A DNA stretch of 46,778 nt from CAZUMW01 sp964621615 (GTDB lineage Bacteria > Desulfobacterota > WTBG01 > CAIYCZ01 > CAIRTM01), in contig CAZUMW010000037.1 of the NCBI GenBank assembly GCA_964621615.1, positions 1 through 46,778 of the forward strand, written 5' to 3'. The number at the start of each line of letters is the position of its first letter. Position 1 is the first letter of the stretch. A model generated the notes under the pieces. It was given only the letters and a program-made list of their open reading frames with translations, searched no databases and was not told the DNA's origin. Position numbers and translations under genes: made by a program. Of the stretch, positions 24,500 through 33,162 are shown one piece after another.

Positions 24500-25615
24500 T
24501 CAATGTATCAGGCGCCAGGCTCTTTTGACATCGTTCACGTCGAGTTTGACAGCACTTTTTCCATTGTGACAATACAGGCATGCAGCATCGAGTGTTAAGA
24601 AATACCCTTTGCTGTCGGTATTAAGGCGGGTGCCGTTATTGACAAGCAGATCCTGCGGATCTGCTGAAACCTTTATACGCCATATGTGTGAAGGAGCGTC
24701 GCCGAATCGATACGGTGATGTTCCGGATGCGGAATGTTTTTTAACCATTGGCGGCATATGGCAGTCAACGCAGTCAAGATCATGCATGCTTCCCCGAACG
24801 GTTTTGCCTGCATGGCAGTTTGTACATACCTGTCTGGGCGTGCGGCTGCTGCTGCTGCTGTTTATAGTGCTGCTATGCGGGCGGTGACAGGTTATACATT
24901 GTGTTTTGCGGTTGTGAGGAGAGTGATACCACTGGGTGTATTCCTGATGCGGCTCGATCAATTCATCAGACACCCTGACGTCGGTAGTGTTATCCGAGCT
25001 GTGGCACTGGCCGCATAACACAGCATCAGTTTCCGTGTGCATAGTATATGGGTTGAGTGTCAGTGCATGCTGGGCGCCGGGACCGTGGCACGCCTCGCAA
25101 TCCGGAAACGGGTAATGGCCGTGATGTATCCACGAAAAATAATTATCACGGTGACACAGGCCGCAGAAAAACGGGCCGGTAAAATGTTTCTGCCGGGCGG
25201 CAACACGAAAATCAGCGGTTGCGGTTATGGATTTTATAAGAGAATCCGCAGATACAACAGCCTGCGCTGCTCCAAGGGCATAAGAAGGAATCGTGACATT
25301 CCACGATGCGGCTCCCGCTTTACTGCCGCCTGTCAGCAAAAGAGTGTGTTCTGCATCGGTTGACCAGCTGTTTCCCCGAAGCAGGCAGGATATGCGATGC
25401 ATGCCGAATCCGTTCGCTGAAAGCTGCGCATTGACGATAAGTGATTCTCCGGGGAGGAATGTGTCTGTTGATCTGCCGTCGGTGGTACAGAGGTCAATTA
25501 TTTTGATTTCAATGCTGTGCTCGGCGCATCGTACGGTATCAGCAGGTGCACCATAGATGGCAAATCCGGCAGTAATGACTAAAAGAATACAAAAAGTGCG
25601 ACGGACGAATATCAT
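24500..25615 (-). CDS. Heptahaem c-type cytochrome with N-terminal beta domain
   Basis: 371 residues. A signal peptide (about 1-30) is followed by about 110 residues of beta-rich sequence resembling an immunoglobulin-like or cytochrome-associated sensing domain, then seven CXXCH sites (151, 173, 201, 240, 264, 282, 346). GPG after the second site and HSPHNRKTQCITCHRPH are typical of multihaem cytochromes of the NrfB/doubled-CXXCH style. It is the first gene of the cytochrome operon. It is probably a periplasmic electron carrier or reductase subunit; the substrate cannot be deduced. The ribosome-binding site is weak (AAGAG close to the ATG). Confidence 0.88.
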   Translation of the reverse strand: MIFVRRTFCILLVITAGFAIYGAPADTVRCAEHSIEIKIIDLCTTDGRSTDTFLPGESLIVNAQLSANGFGMHRISCLLRGNSWSTDAEHTLLLTGGSKAGAASWNVTIPSYALGAAQAVVSADSLIKSITATADFRVAARQKHFTGPFFCGLCHRDNYFSWIHHGHYPFPDCEACHGPGAQHALTLNPYTMHTETDAVLCGQCHSSDNTTDVRVSDELIEPHQEYTQWYHSPHNRKTQCITCHRPHSSTINSSSSSRTPRQVCTNCHAGKTVRGSMHDLDCVDCHMPPMVKKHSASGTSPYRFGDAPSHIWRIKVSADPQDLLVNNGTRLNTDSKGYFLTLDAACLYCHNGKSAVKLDVNDVKRAWRLIH

Positions 25616-25717
25616 GGCTCTTAAACAATTAATACATGTGCTGCAGCGCAGTGGGGATTTTGGCGTTATAGTGTACCATGCAATGGGCGGCCGTAAAATA
25701 CGTAATGAGAGAATGAC

Positions 25718-25751
25718 AATGGGCGGAGGGCTCGCTTAGCCTCCGCCCATT
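25718..25751 (-). terminator. Long hairpin after the rhodanese gene
   Basis: A perfect 12-bp stem AATGGGCGGAGG / CCTCCGCCCATT with a 10-nt loop, 15 nt downstream of the rhodanese stop and about 100 nt before the cytochrome operon start. On the minus strand the sequence after it (GTCATTCTCTC) is only moderately T-rich. It probably separates the rhodanese transcript from the cytochrome operon. Confidence 0.6.
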
Positions 25752-25765
25752 CGGATTATATGGTG

Positions 25766-26575
25766 TCAGGGGCATTCGCCCGGCTCTTCTCCCGGCCAGA
25801 GATCGTTTCCTTCGTCCTGCCATTCCTGCCAGCCACCCTGGTAGCGATAGACATCGCTGTAGCCGAGCTCAGCGGCTGCAACGCCGGCGTTTTTGCTGAG
25901 GCCGCAGCTGTAATCACCGCAGTAGACAACGATTTTTGCACTTCTGTTTGTGACAACAGAGGTAAAAGCCGTTCCGTTATCGACAAGCGCTCCGTTTGAG
26001 TAGAATTCTTCCGACCAGATATGAAGGGCACCGGGTATATGCCCGCCGGGGTGAGCGGGATCCTCGCCGGTATACCAGTCTTCGGGAAGAACATCGACCA
26101 GGTAGTTTTCACCGGAATCAAACGGGCAGTACTGATCGTACCATGTTTTTAAGGCCGAATATTCAATGACATAATAATCATCCTGCTTGTCCCAGTCGTT
26201 AGTCCCGGAGGTGTAATAATATACATTCCGGTAACCAAGCTCGACTGCTTTGTGCGCAAACGTATCCGCTTTCCCGTAGCCGAAGCAATAGGTGATGATT
26301 CGCTCTGATTTGTCGGTTACCTTAGAGGTGAGAGCGGTTTCGTCTTTTATATCACCGCTGTCATTAAGAAAGTTTTCATACTGAATATTTATTGCATCCT
26401 GAATGTGGCCGGCTGCCCACTCGTTTGGTTTCCGTACGTCGATAATCGTCATATCGGCGCCTTCCTTCATCCAGCTTTTTATCTCGCTGTAGGTCACATT
26501 GGTAGCGCCCTGTTTGCAGCCGCTAAAACAGAATACAAGGGCGAGAGCAGTCAGCAGTATACAGCTTCGTTTCAT
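25766..26575 (-). CDS. Two-domain rhodanese lipoprotein
   Basis: 269 residues. A lipoprotein signal with lipobox FSGC (Cys20) predicts periplasmic membrane attachment. Two rhodanese (sulfurtransferase) domains follow, about 25-135 and 140-260. Both have a Cys at the loop position: ITYCFGYGKAD (Cys97) and VVYCGDYSCG (Cys219), so either may carry persulfide or perselenide. GHIQDAINI and GGHIPGALHIW mark the conserved rhodanese turns. GGAGG lies nine nt upstream of the ATG. It is 71 nt downstream of the polyferredoxin gene on the same strand, suggesting a link between sulfur transfer and membrane electron transfer. Confidence 0.9.
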   Translation of the reverse strand: MKRSCILLTALALVFCFSGCKQGATNVTYSEIKSWMKEGADMTIIDVRKPNEWAAGHIQDAINIQYENFLNDSGDIKDETALTSKVTDKSERIITYCFGYGKADTFAHKAVELGYRNVYYYTSGTNDWDKQDDYYVIEYSALKTWYDQYCPFDSGENYLVDVLPEDWYTGEDPAHPGGHIPGALHIWSEEFYSNGALVDNGTAFTSVVTNRSAKIVVYCGDYSCGLSKNAGVAAAELGYSDVYRYQGGWQEWQDEGNDLWPGEEPGECP

Positions 26576-26646
26576 TTCAGCAGTCCTCCATTAATGGTTC
26601 ATTATAACAGGTTTCATTGCAAAGACTCAGTTCTAATTGATATTAC

Positions 26647-27636
26647 CTATTGTGCGATCACCTCCCTTCGGGTCTTACAAAGCCGTTTGAACAGTTTGTT
26701 AACATATGTCCAGAAGCTGTGAAAATATAAGACATTGTTAGGGCATGCGGTTACACATCTGCCGCATCCCATGCATTCGATTGTTCGAATAGAGCCCTTA
26801 TCTTTTACGAGCTGAGCAATCGGTATGCCCATGTCACAGACATCCTCGCACAGTCTGCACGCGGTGCATTTTTCAGCATGTGCTTTTATGCGATAGAAAC
26901 CGATGACGCTTAATGCTCCCCACAGGCCGGCAAACGGACAGAGAATGCGGCAGAAATTGCGGTTGCCGGTAAACGGTATCAGAAGAAAGCTTGCGTAGTA
27001 GCCGTAAATTTCAAAGGTGTAAAAGTATTTCCCCGCAAGATTGTAGGATTTATCGGGGGCTATAATCATAATAGCCAGATAAAAAAGAAGAAAAGACATT
27101 GTAATCCATTTCAGATGTCTCAGGCGCCACCAGAGCGTATTCTTCGGCGTTTTATCTCGGAATGCATATCCAACGGTTTCCCGTGCGGTTACGCAGGGGC
27201 AGCACCAGCCGCAATCGACCCGCTTGCCGAAAAGAAGCACTATTCCGGCATACACAAAAAACGTGAGCGAGCCTACTGTGTGGATTTGCGGAAACAGATC
27301 CTGCTTGCCGACAAAAAATACCGGCACCTTCAGCTTGAACAGAAACGGAATCATAAACCACAGCAGAAGATAGGTGCCGACAATGACAATAATTCGTATT
27401 TTCTGATAGCGGTCTTTTTCAGTGGCTATGCGCCACAGCCCGAATAAAAGCGGGATGGCTGAGCCGAGATAGCCGATGGGATGATAATGGACCCTGAAAA
27501 AATAAAATTCAAGGACGGCAAAGCCGACCAGGCCTGCAGCCGATATATACACCAGCAAATTACCGGAAGAGACAGCGGGTGAGGTGAGCGCATTGATTTT
27601 AGGTGATGTCGTCGTTGAAGCGTTCAGATGGTTCAT
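26647..27636 (-). CDS. NapH/YccM-type membrane polyferredoxin
   Basis: 329 residues with about six transmembrane helices. Cys-rich loops CGWCCPC (142-148) and CRILCP (229-234) flank helices, as in NapH. The C-terminus has two [4Fe-4S] ferredoxin motifs: Cys257/260/263/267 and Cys288/291/294/298. Proteins of this type pass electrons from the quinone pool to periplasmic reductases or receive them. The ATG has AAAGGG seven nt upstream, inside the end of the preceding gene; the gap is 3 nt. Its direct linkage to a polysaccharide synthase is unusual and may be accidental. Confidence 0.93.
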   Translation of the reverse strand: MNHLNASTTTSPKINALTSPAVSSGNLLVYISAAGLVGFAVLEFYFFRVHYHPIGYLGSAIPLLFGLWRIATEKDRYQKIRIIVIVGTYLLLWFMIPFLFKLKVPVFFVGKQDLFPQIHTVGSLTFFVYAGIVLLFGKRVDCGWCCPCVTARETVGYAFRDKTPKNTLWWRLRHLKWITMSFLLFYLAIMIIAPDKSYNLAGKYFYTFEIYGYYASFLLIPFTGNRNFCRILCPFAGLWGALSVIGFYRIKAHAEKCTACRLCEDVCDMGIPIAQLVKDKGSIRTIECMGCGRCVTACPNNVLYFHSFWTYVNKLFKRLCKTRREVIAQ

Positions 27637-27639
27637 ACA

Positions 27640-29121
27640 CTAACCCTTTAAACAACAGCGCAGGCGTGTTATGCGGCTGTCAAAAAGCGACGTGATGCCG
27701 ATAAAAAGAAATCCGCATGCAAACAGGCTGAGAAACGGTATTGCAGTATATACGTTGTACTGCAGCGCATAAGAAATGGCGCTGATAAAATATAATCCGA
27801 AAAAAATCTCAACAGCAGTTTGAAGATCAGCTGTTTTTGGACGATACTTTTTGTGTTTCCATGAATCGATTTTTTGTGAAATATTAAATTTGGGCGTTCT
27901 TGAAAAAGAAGTTTTGTACCGCAGCAGCGCTTCACAAACAGCTCTGCCGTTGTTGACGCTGAGCCCGATGCCGAGTGCCAGAAGAAAGGGGAGGAGCAAA
28001 ATGGTATGATATATAGAATGTCCGGTTTTGCGGTCTGCAGTAATGTAATAGCCGCAGATGGGAATTATCGACACGATGAAGCATATGAGATCGAACCAGA
28101 ACAGGGTGTGCCATCCCAGGCTAATTCGGGTAACCAGTGCAGGGTATGCACACATGGAAAGTGCGATAACAAATAAATAGTTCATGTTGCTGGTCAAATG
28201 AAAACAAGCTTCCAGCTTAACCCTGAACGGAACAGAGCTTCGGACAATAGGCTGGATCAGCTTGCAGGCTGTTTCTATGCTGCCTTTTGCCCATCGATGC
28301 TGCTGGGATTTGAATGAGTTTATATCGACCGGTATTTCGCCGGGCGTTATCAATTCGGGCAGAAAAACACACTTCCACCCCTTCAGCTGCGCCCGGTAAC
28401 TGAGATCGAGATCCTCGGTCAGAGTGTCAAACTGCCATCCTCCTGAAGATTCGATACAGGATTTTCGCCAGATACCTGCTGTGCCGTTGAAGTTGAAAAA
28501 TCTTCCCGAGCGGTTGCGGGCTGTGTGCTCGAGAATGAAATGAGCATCGAGAAAGAGAGCCTGCAGACGTGTCAGCAGGCTGTAATCCCGATTAATATGC
28601 CCCCATCGCGTTTGAACCATGCCGACTGTTGTGTCTGAAAAAAAAGCAACAGTATCATTTAGAAAATTTCTATGGGGAATGAAGTCCGCATCGAAAACGG
28701 CGATCAGCTCGCCCTGGGCCATAGCCATGCCGTGCTGCAGCGCACCGGCCTTGAACCCAGAACGTTTGTTACGGTTGATATAGGAAACGGTGAGCCCCTT
28801 TTGCTGCATTGCGCGAACATGTTTTTGTGCCACGAGAGATGTTTCATCCGTTGAATCATCGAGAACCTGAATTTCAAGCAGATGTCGTGGGTAGCTAAGC
28901 GCTGCCGCGGCGTTCAGCAGGCGCTCAACGACATACATTTCGTTGTATATAGGCAGTTGGACGGTCACCCGCGGTCGGCGGGAAGATAAATCCTGATAGT
29001 GGGTACTCATTGTCCTGTGTTTCGCATACAAATACATAATATGAATTCGGTGCAGGCAATAGACAATGAGCATCAGCAGGATAACGCAGTATGTTGAGAT
29101 AATACTGTATGCAATGAACAT
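27640..29121 (-). CDS. Family 2 processive glycosyltransferase (cellulose-synthase/beta-mannan-synthase-like)
   Basis: 493 residues. A membrane enzyme that polymerises sugars from nucleotide donors and extrudes the chain. N-terminal helix about 4-30; cytosolic GT-A domain with DDST (88-91), DAD (144-146), TED (235-237) and QQHRW (273-277), the full D,D,D,Q(Q/R)xRW set; four or more C-terminal helices. There is no PilZ domain. The gene is 3 nt upstream of the polyferredoxin and 131 nt downstream of a GT-C gene. A barrel protein gene further upstream could export the product. The product, beta-glucan or mannan, cannot be decided. No clear ribosome-binding site precedes the ATG. Confidence 0.9.
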   Translation of the reverse strand: MFIAYSIISTYCVILLMLIVYCLHRIHIMYLYAKHRTMSTHYQDLSSRRPRVTVQLPIYNEMYVVERLLNAAAALSYPRHLLEIQVLDDSTDETSLVAQKHVRAMQQKGLTVSYINRNKRSGFKAGALQHGMAMAQGELIAVFDADFIPHRNFLNDTVAFFSDTTVGMVQTRWGHINRDYSLLTRLQALFLDAHFILEHTARNRSGRFFNFNGTAGIWRKSCIESSGGWQFDTLTEDLDLSYRAQLKGWKCVFLPELITPGEIPVDINSFKSQQHRWAKGSIETACKLIQPIVRSSVPFRVKLEACFHLTSNMNYLFVIALSMCAYPALVTRISLGWHTLFWFDLICFIVSIIPICGYYITADRKTGHSIYHTILLLPFLLALGIGLSVNNGRAVCEALLRYKTSFSRTPKFNISQKIDSWKHKKYRPKTADLQTAVEIFFGLYFISAISYALQYNVYTAIPFLSLFACGFLFIGITSLFDSRITRLRCCLKG

Positions 29122-29252
29122 ATCCGGGCAACAGGAGGTGTTTAATCATGTCAGGTGACTTAACATACTAATTGTTTTTTATGGTAATCGGCAAATTGAT
29201 AATAGTGATAGATGCGGCTTTAAATATAGGTTTAATTAATGATTGAACGGCA

Positions 29253-31004
29253 TTACTCGGAGGGGGGCGGTAAGGGGGTTTTATCATGTATATCGATTAT
29301 GTACCCGTCCGGATTGTATATTATGGAAAATTGTTTCAGATTCCGATGCCGGTGAACATAAATGTCATATCCCCACCGGCCGGCCGTCCAGGCAAGCAGC
29401 CCCTGTGACAGATCATCGCTGCAGTAAAAGTAGGGGTATACCGGCCATGCGCTGCCGTAGATTTCAGGTGCATAATAAAATGAGGTCAGATACTGGTAGC
29501 GGCGCGTGAATCGATCCGCCTGTGTGATGCCCTGCGCACCGCCGTAATAGGAGCCTGTTATTTTTGCATTGAGGTTGTAGAGCATGACGTAATCTGGGCT
29601 GCTGCTGAGAAGAAGGCTGAGCTCTTTGTACTTGTAGTCGTCAAATGATACAGAGCAGGTTAGAAAATCTATATGAGGGTGCCCGTGCTGTTTTTTCAGC
29701 TGTGCAAACGATTTGCTGGTAAGTCCCATGAGGTCAATTATCGGCAGCCCCGAAAAATAGCCGAACCTGCCGACATCGCCGGCGGCTATGGATACCTGGG
29801 GGCCGAGATGCTTTTTTGCCCACGTGCCGAATTTTAGCACATTGTGGTAGGCAGGCTTATCGATTGCTCCCCATCTGATGCATGTTGCAATGTCCTGCCT
29901 GCACTGCTCCGCAAGCAGTATAAAAACGATCATAGCGAATGCGGCATAATACAGTGTGCGTCTTCCCCCGCCATTTTTGATTTCAGGTATGAGAGCGTTT
30001 ACACAGATCTGAACAATAATAAACAAAAAAGCAACGGCAGGCAGAAGGTACCGGTAAAAGGGCATCCAGTCAAAGCCGCACCCGATGAGACACAGTATAA
30101 CTGAGGTGCAAAAAAAAAGCACCGGTATCGCAGCGCCTGTGGGCGGGGGCGATGCTTTCCTGCCGGAAACGATACACAGCACAGCCGCTATAATAAACAC
30201 CACATAATGGCCGCACCATGATTTGATGCTGAAATATCCGAGTCCCATGCGCATATACAGCGGCAGACAGGCTTTGGCGTAATAGGTGTTCGGCAGAAGG
30301 TCATGATAGTAATAGAGCCGCCACACGAGGAATGTACCATATAAAACAGAAAACAAAGCGGTCCCCCATACCAGCTTGTCTTTGGGCAGATGTGATGGTT
30401 TTTTTGCAATCAGAAAATATCCGCACCCTGCAATGAAATAAAAAACGCCCTCAGGGCGGCAAAGGGCAGACAATAGCAGCACAAAGCATGCAGCAGGGAA
30501 ATATCGCGGTCGCGGAAAGGATAGCGAAAGCAGCAGTGCTGCACAGCACAAAAGCAGTATATACAGCGAGGTTTCAAGCCCTGATACGCTGTAAAAGTGA
30601 AAGGGTATAAACAGAAGATAGCACACAGGCCCCGGAAGAGACCATATGGCTGATTGTGGGCGGTTGATTTGTGGAATACGCCATATCAGCAGAAGGGTTA
30701 TCGCACCGCACACCATGCCGATAATACGGCTGAAAGCCTCAATTTCAAACCCGATCCAATTCAGCAGCGCCAGCTGCAGCATCCAGAGAAAATTTGAATA
30801 CCCCTCAACGGGATCGGCGGGATTGAATACCGGCCCTGCTCCTGATGCAGCATTTTCCGCATAGCGAAACGTTATGTATGCATCTTCTATGGGGTAGGGG
30901 ACAGCCTCAGCAACAATATACACGACCGAGGCGTATGCTGTTAGAAGAAGCGTGGCGATTGCGGGTGTTGACAACGAAAATAATCGATTCTGCAGACAGT
31001 GCAT
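29253..31004 (-). CDS. Polytopic GT-C glycosyltransferase, AftB-like
   Basis: 583 residues with about ten transmembrane helices and a C-terminal soluble domain. The N-terminal loop EDAYITFRYAENAASGAGPVFN...EGYSNFLWM is the acceptor/donor motif shared with mycobacterial AftB and related lipid-linked-sugar transferases. It probably transfers a sugar from a polyprenyl-phosphate donor on the periplasmic face. The specific glycan is unknown. It lies upstream of the cellulose-synthase-like gene on the same strand. No clear Shine-Dalgarno precedes ATG 31002-31004, so the start is tentative. Confidence 0.85.
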   Translation of the reverse strand: MHCLQNRLFSLSTPAIATLLLTAYASVVYIVAEAVPYPIEDAYITFRYAENAASGAGPVFNPADPVEGYSNFLWMLQLALLNWIGFEIEAFSRIIGMVCGAITLLLIWRIPQINRPQSAIWSLPGPVCYLLFIPFHFYSVSGLETSLYILLLCCAALLLSLSFPRPRYFPAACFVLLLSALCRPEGVFYFIAGCGYFLIAKKPSHLPKDKLVWGTALFSVLYGTFLVWRLYYYHDLLPNTYYAKACLPLYMRMGLGYFSIKSWCGHYVVFIIAAVLCIVSGRKASPPPTGAAIPVLFFCTSVILCLIGCGFDWMPFYRYLLPAVAFLFIIVQICVNALIPEIKNGGGRRTLYYAAFAMIVFILLAEQCRQDIATCIRWGAIDKPAYHNVLKFGTWAKKHLGPQVSIAAGDVGRFGYFSGLPIIDLMGLTSKSFAQLKKQHGHPHIDFLTCSVSFDDYKYKELSLLLSSSPDYVMLYNLNAKITGSYYGGAQGITQADRFTRRYQYLTSFYYAPEIYGSAWPVYPYFYCSDDLSQGLLAWTAGRWGYDIYVHRHRNLKQFSIIYNPDGYIIDIHDKTPLPPPSE

Positions 31005-31085
31005 AGGTCGCTGTTATGGGAACAGATTTTGACCTGTTCCGGAGTCAAATGGTTTTGTACGCATTTTGCTGCTCATCAAATAACC

Positions 31086-31160
31086 GGATGTCCAGGAGGG
31101 AGCCGGGCAATGACGGCCCGCTTGCACAGTGTGAACGGAGAACGTCGAATGTGAACGTGA
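31086..31160 (+). repeat. GCCCGG-type intergenic repeat, copy 2
   Basis: The core AGCCGGGCAATGACGGCCCG is identical to that at 37781-37821; the left arm of the hairpin has decayed (TGTCCAGG for TTGCCCGG). Similarity to copy 3 continues through an AACGTC-like segment to about 31160. It is the main content of the 379-nt gap 31005-31383, together with a hairpin at 31351-31386 (8 + 6 bp) that overlaps the stop codon of the barrel gene but has no T-run. Confidence 0.65.
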
Positions 31161-31383
31161 AAAGAAAAACCGTCGGATTAACCGGCAATCACCCTACCTG
31201 TCATCACCCGGTTTATCCGTGTGATCCAGTATTTTTTAATCGATGGTAAAACACCATACAGTCGGGGCGGGGATGAAAGTACTGGTAGAAAACCCCGATT
31301 TGCCAACTGTTTTGATTTATTTATTTTTGCACCCGTTTCGAGCGGTCCATTAATCAGATTTGCGGTTTGACCGCAGGTTCTGA

Positions 31384-32343
31384 TTAGTCTTTGGACACGG
31401 GTGGCGAAAAATAATAGACAAGGGCAAAAGAGTACTGATCACCGTCTGCAATATTTTCGCCGTAGGGATAATTGGTATAGGTGCATTCAACAGACCATCG
31501 CTGTGAGCACTGGTAGGCCAGGGTGAATTCGAGTTTGCCCAGGTCATATTCAAGCCCCAGAGAGGGGTTTGTGAACGTTTTTGATGCGCTTTCCGGCGCG
31601 GTATCGTTAGTAATAACCTGTCCGGTGCGGTAATCGATATAGGCACCAGAAGCAGGGGCGGTATCTTCGGGCAGACGCGCGTTTTTCATGCTTTTTATAC
31701 CGTCAAGCTTTACCCGGAATGAGAGTTTTTCGGTAACATTCATTCCGAATTCCAGCAGATACCGGAATTCATCAGAGGGGTCACCGGCTCTCCAGCGATA
31801 GCCGAGCTCAAGCCCGCAGTATCCCGGAAACGGCCACAGAGATTTTCCCGCAAGCAGCTTGATCTCATAGTCGTTCTGATTGTTGCCGGGCAGGACATCT
31901 TCATCGCTGTCATAAAACCACGCGCACTTGACAAGTGTCTGCAGCGAAACCACCGCCGGTTTTTTCAGCAGGCAGTATTTAACGCCGAGCTCGATATCCC
32001 CGAGGCCGTGATAGCGGGATGTTTTGCGCTTGAGGCCGTCATCGGTCATGTAGCGGTAGCGGGAGGTGAGCTCTTTATAGGGAGCTGATGCAATAAGGGT
32101 GAGGTTATCAAACAGCCCGTATTCAGCATAGAGGGTAATATTTACATCCTTAAACGAGGAGCCGTGCGGATTTCTTGTTGAGTGCCCGCCCTCATCAAAG
32201 GTATACACGGTAAAATAGCGGTTGTATGACAGCTTCGTGTACAGGCTCCCGCTGCGCATGCACCAGGCGCCGGCGTGAGCCGAGGAAGAGACTATGAGTA
32301 TAGTCAATGCGCAAATGGCTGCTAAAAGGAAATGGTGTTTCAT
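31384..32343 (-). CDS. Outer-membrane beta-barrel protein (XagA-like)
   Basis: 319 residues from the chosen start. A good signal peptide (MKHHFLLAAICALTILIVSSSAHA-G) is followed by repeated amphipathic strands with aromatic girdle residues (YTKLSYNRYFTVYTF, LYAEYGLFDNLTLIASAPYK, GLEYDLGKLEFTLAYQ) and ends in a strand motif with aromatic residues. Overall layout resembles XagA-type or transporter-like barrels associated with polysaccharide secretion; this is a weak assignment. The open frame continues upstream to 32508, but that part runs through a repeat and precedes a perfect signal peptide, so I start at ATG 32341-32343. The ribosome-binding site is weak. Confidence 0.75.
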   Translation of the reverse strand: MKHHFLLAAICALTILIVSSSAHAGAWCMRSGSLYTKLSYNRYFTVYTFDEGGHSTRNPHGSSFKDVNITLYAEYGLFDNLTLIASAPYKELTSRYRYMTDDGLKRKTSRYHGLGDIELGVKYCLLKKPAVVSLQTLVKCAWFYDSDEDVLPGNNQNDYEIKLLAGKSLWPFPGYCGLELGYRWRAGDPSDEFRYLLEFGMNVTEKLSFRVKLDGIKSMKNARLPEDTAPASGAYIDYRTGQVITNDTAPESASKTFTNPSLGLEYDLGKLEFTLAYQCSQRWSVECTYTNYPYGENIADGDQYSFALVYYFSPPVSKD

Positions 32344-32428
32344 GAAGCGTGAGCGGCCCGGTCCGAATAAATGTTGATGATGATCAGATATCTGGATGCC
32401 TCTGATAATTAATATGCCTTCACCATTG

Positions 32429-32517
32429 TTGTCAAATTGCAATTTCCTATATTCAGGGGCGCTTGTATAGAGACAATCTAATTGACACCTGTATCGTAGA
32501 TCTGCCATTAGTTATGG
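32429..32517. repeat. Palindromic promoter-like repeat, copy A
   Basis: About 89 bp, roughly 80 percent identical by eye to 38968-39055. The first 54 bp form an imperfect inverted repeat (TTGTCAAATTGC ... CTAATTGAC) centred on TCCTATATT / GTATAGA. Both ends carry outward-facing TTGACA: minus strand at 32430-32435, plus strand at 32482-32487. It lies in the 356-nt divergent gap between the barrel gene and the secreted gene at 32700. Confidence 0.75.
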
Positions 32518-32699
32518 TTGTAAATACACAGGTGCCCGGAATAGCTGCAGCGTCGGATCTAAAGGCGATCTGGCCGGTGCATTTTTACTGAGATCGGCCT
32601 GGATGCTGTGTCGCACGGCAGAGTCCGGGGTTATCCATGATTATTAATGTGACGCCTTAACAATGCATGGTGCCATACTGTATCTATTGTGGGTCAGAT

Positions 32700-33152
32700 A
32701 TGAAAACAACTCGGAATGTCATTATGTTTCTTGCAGTCTGCCTGGTCTGCTCAGCAGCATCAGCTGTGCGTGCCGAAATAACGGATCGTCTGTTTAATGT
32801 AGCAACCGTTGTGCCGGGTATGACAAAAACTGTCGAGGTGCATCAAAAAAGCCTTTTCCCGCTGGGGTGTCCTCAATTTTTCATTATTGTGCTCGGCGAG
32901 GGGACACTGGGCCTGTCGCTGATAAAAGATGATGTGTCCGGTGATATGCTCTATATGTCCGGGGCTGCCTATACCGGAGACAGAATTGAGCCGATAGCAC
33001 GGGTCGGTGTTTCAAAAGGTATGATTGCGCAGATAATCGAAAGCTCAGGCGGCGGCTCATCGGCATGGATTGTCTGGCTCAGCTGCGGTGTAATCTGGTC
33101 GGTTAACAACCCCACCTATATGTACGATATTCGTATTTCTTTTTCCCCATGA
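32700..33152 (+). CDS. Secreted protein of unknown function
   Basis: 150 residues, family not recognised. The signal peptide (about 1-25, ending SAVRA-E) is followed by a domain of about 125 residues with alternating hydrophobic residues, probably a beta sandwich. The start at 32700 is preferred to 32667 because it gives a standard signal peptide. A rhodanese lipoprotein gene follows 10 nt later on the same strand, so the two are likely co-transcribed and co-localised in the periplasm. The Shine-Dalgarno is poor. Confidence 0.6.
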   Translation: MKTTRNVIMFLAVCLVCSAASAVRAEITDRLFNVATVVPGMTKTVEVHQKSLFPLGCPQFFIIVLGEGTLGLSLIKDDVSGDMLYMSGAAYTGDRIEPIARVGVSKGMIAQIIESSGGGSSAWIVWLSCGVIWSVNNPTYMYDIRISFSP

Positions 33153-33162
33153 CTGATGCTCT

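Noticed and set aside
31351..31386. Terminator of the barrel gene
   Set aside because: A 14-bp two-part hairpin is present but it includes the stop codon and has no T-run on the minus strand.
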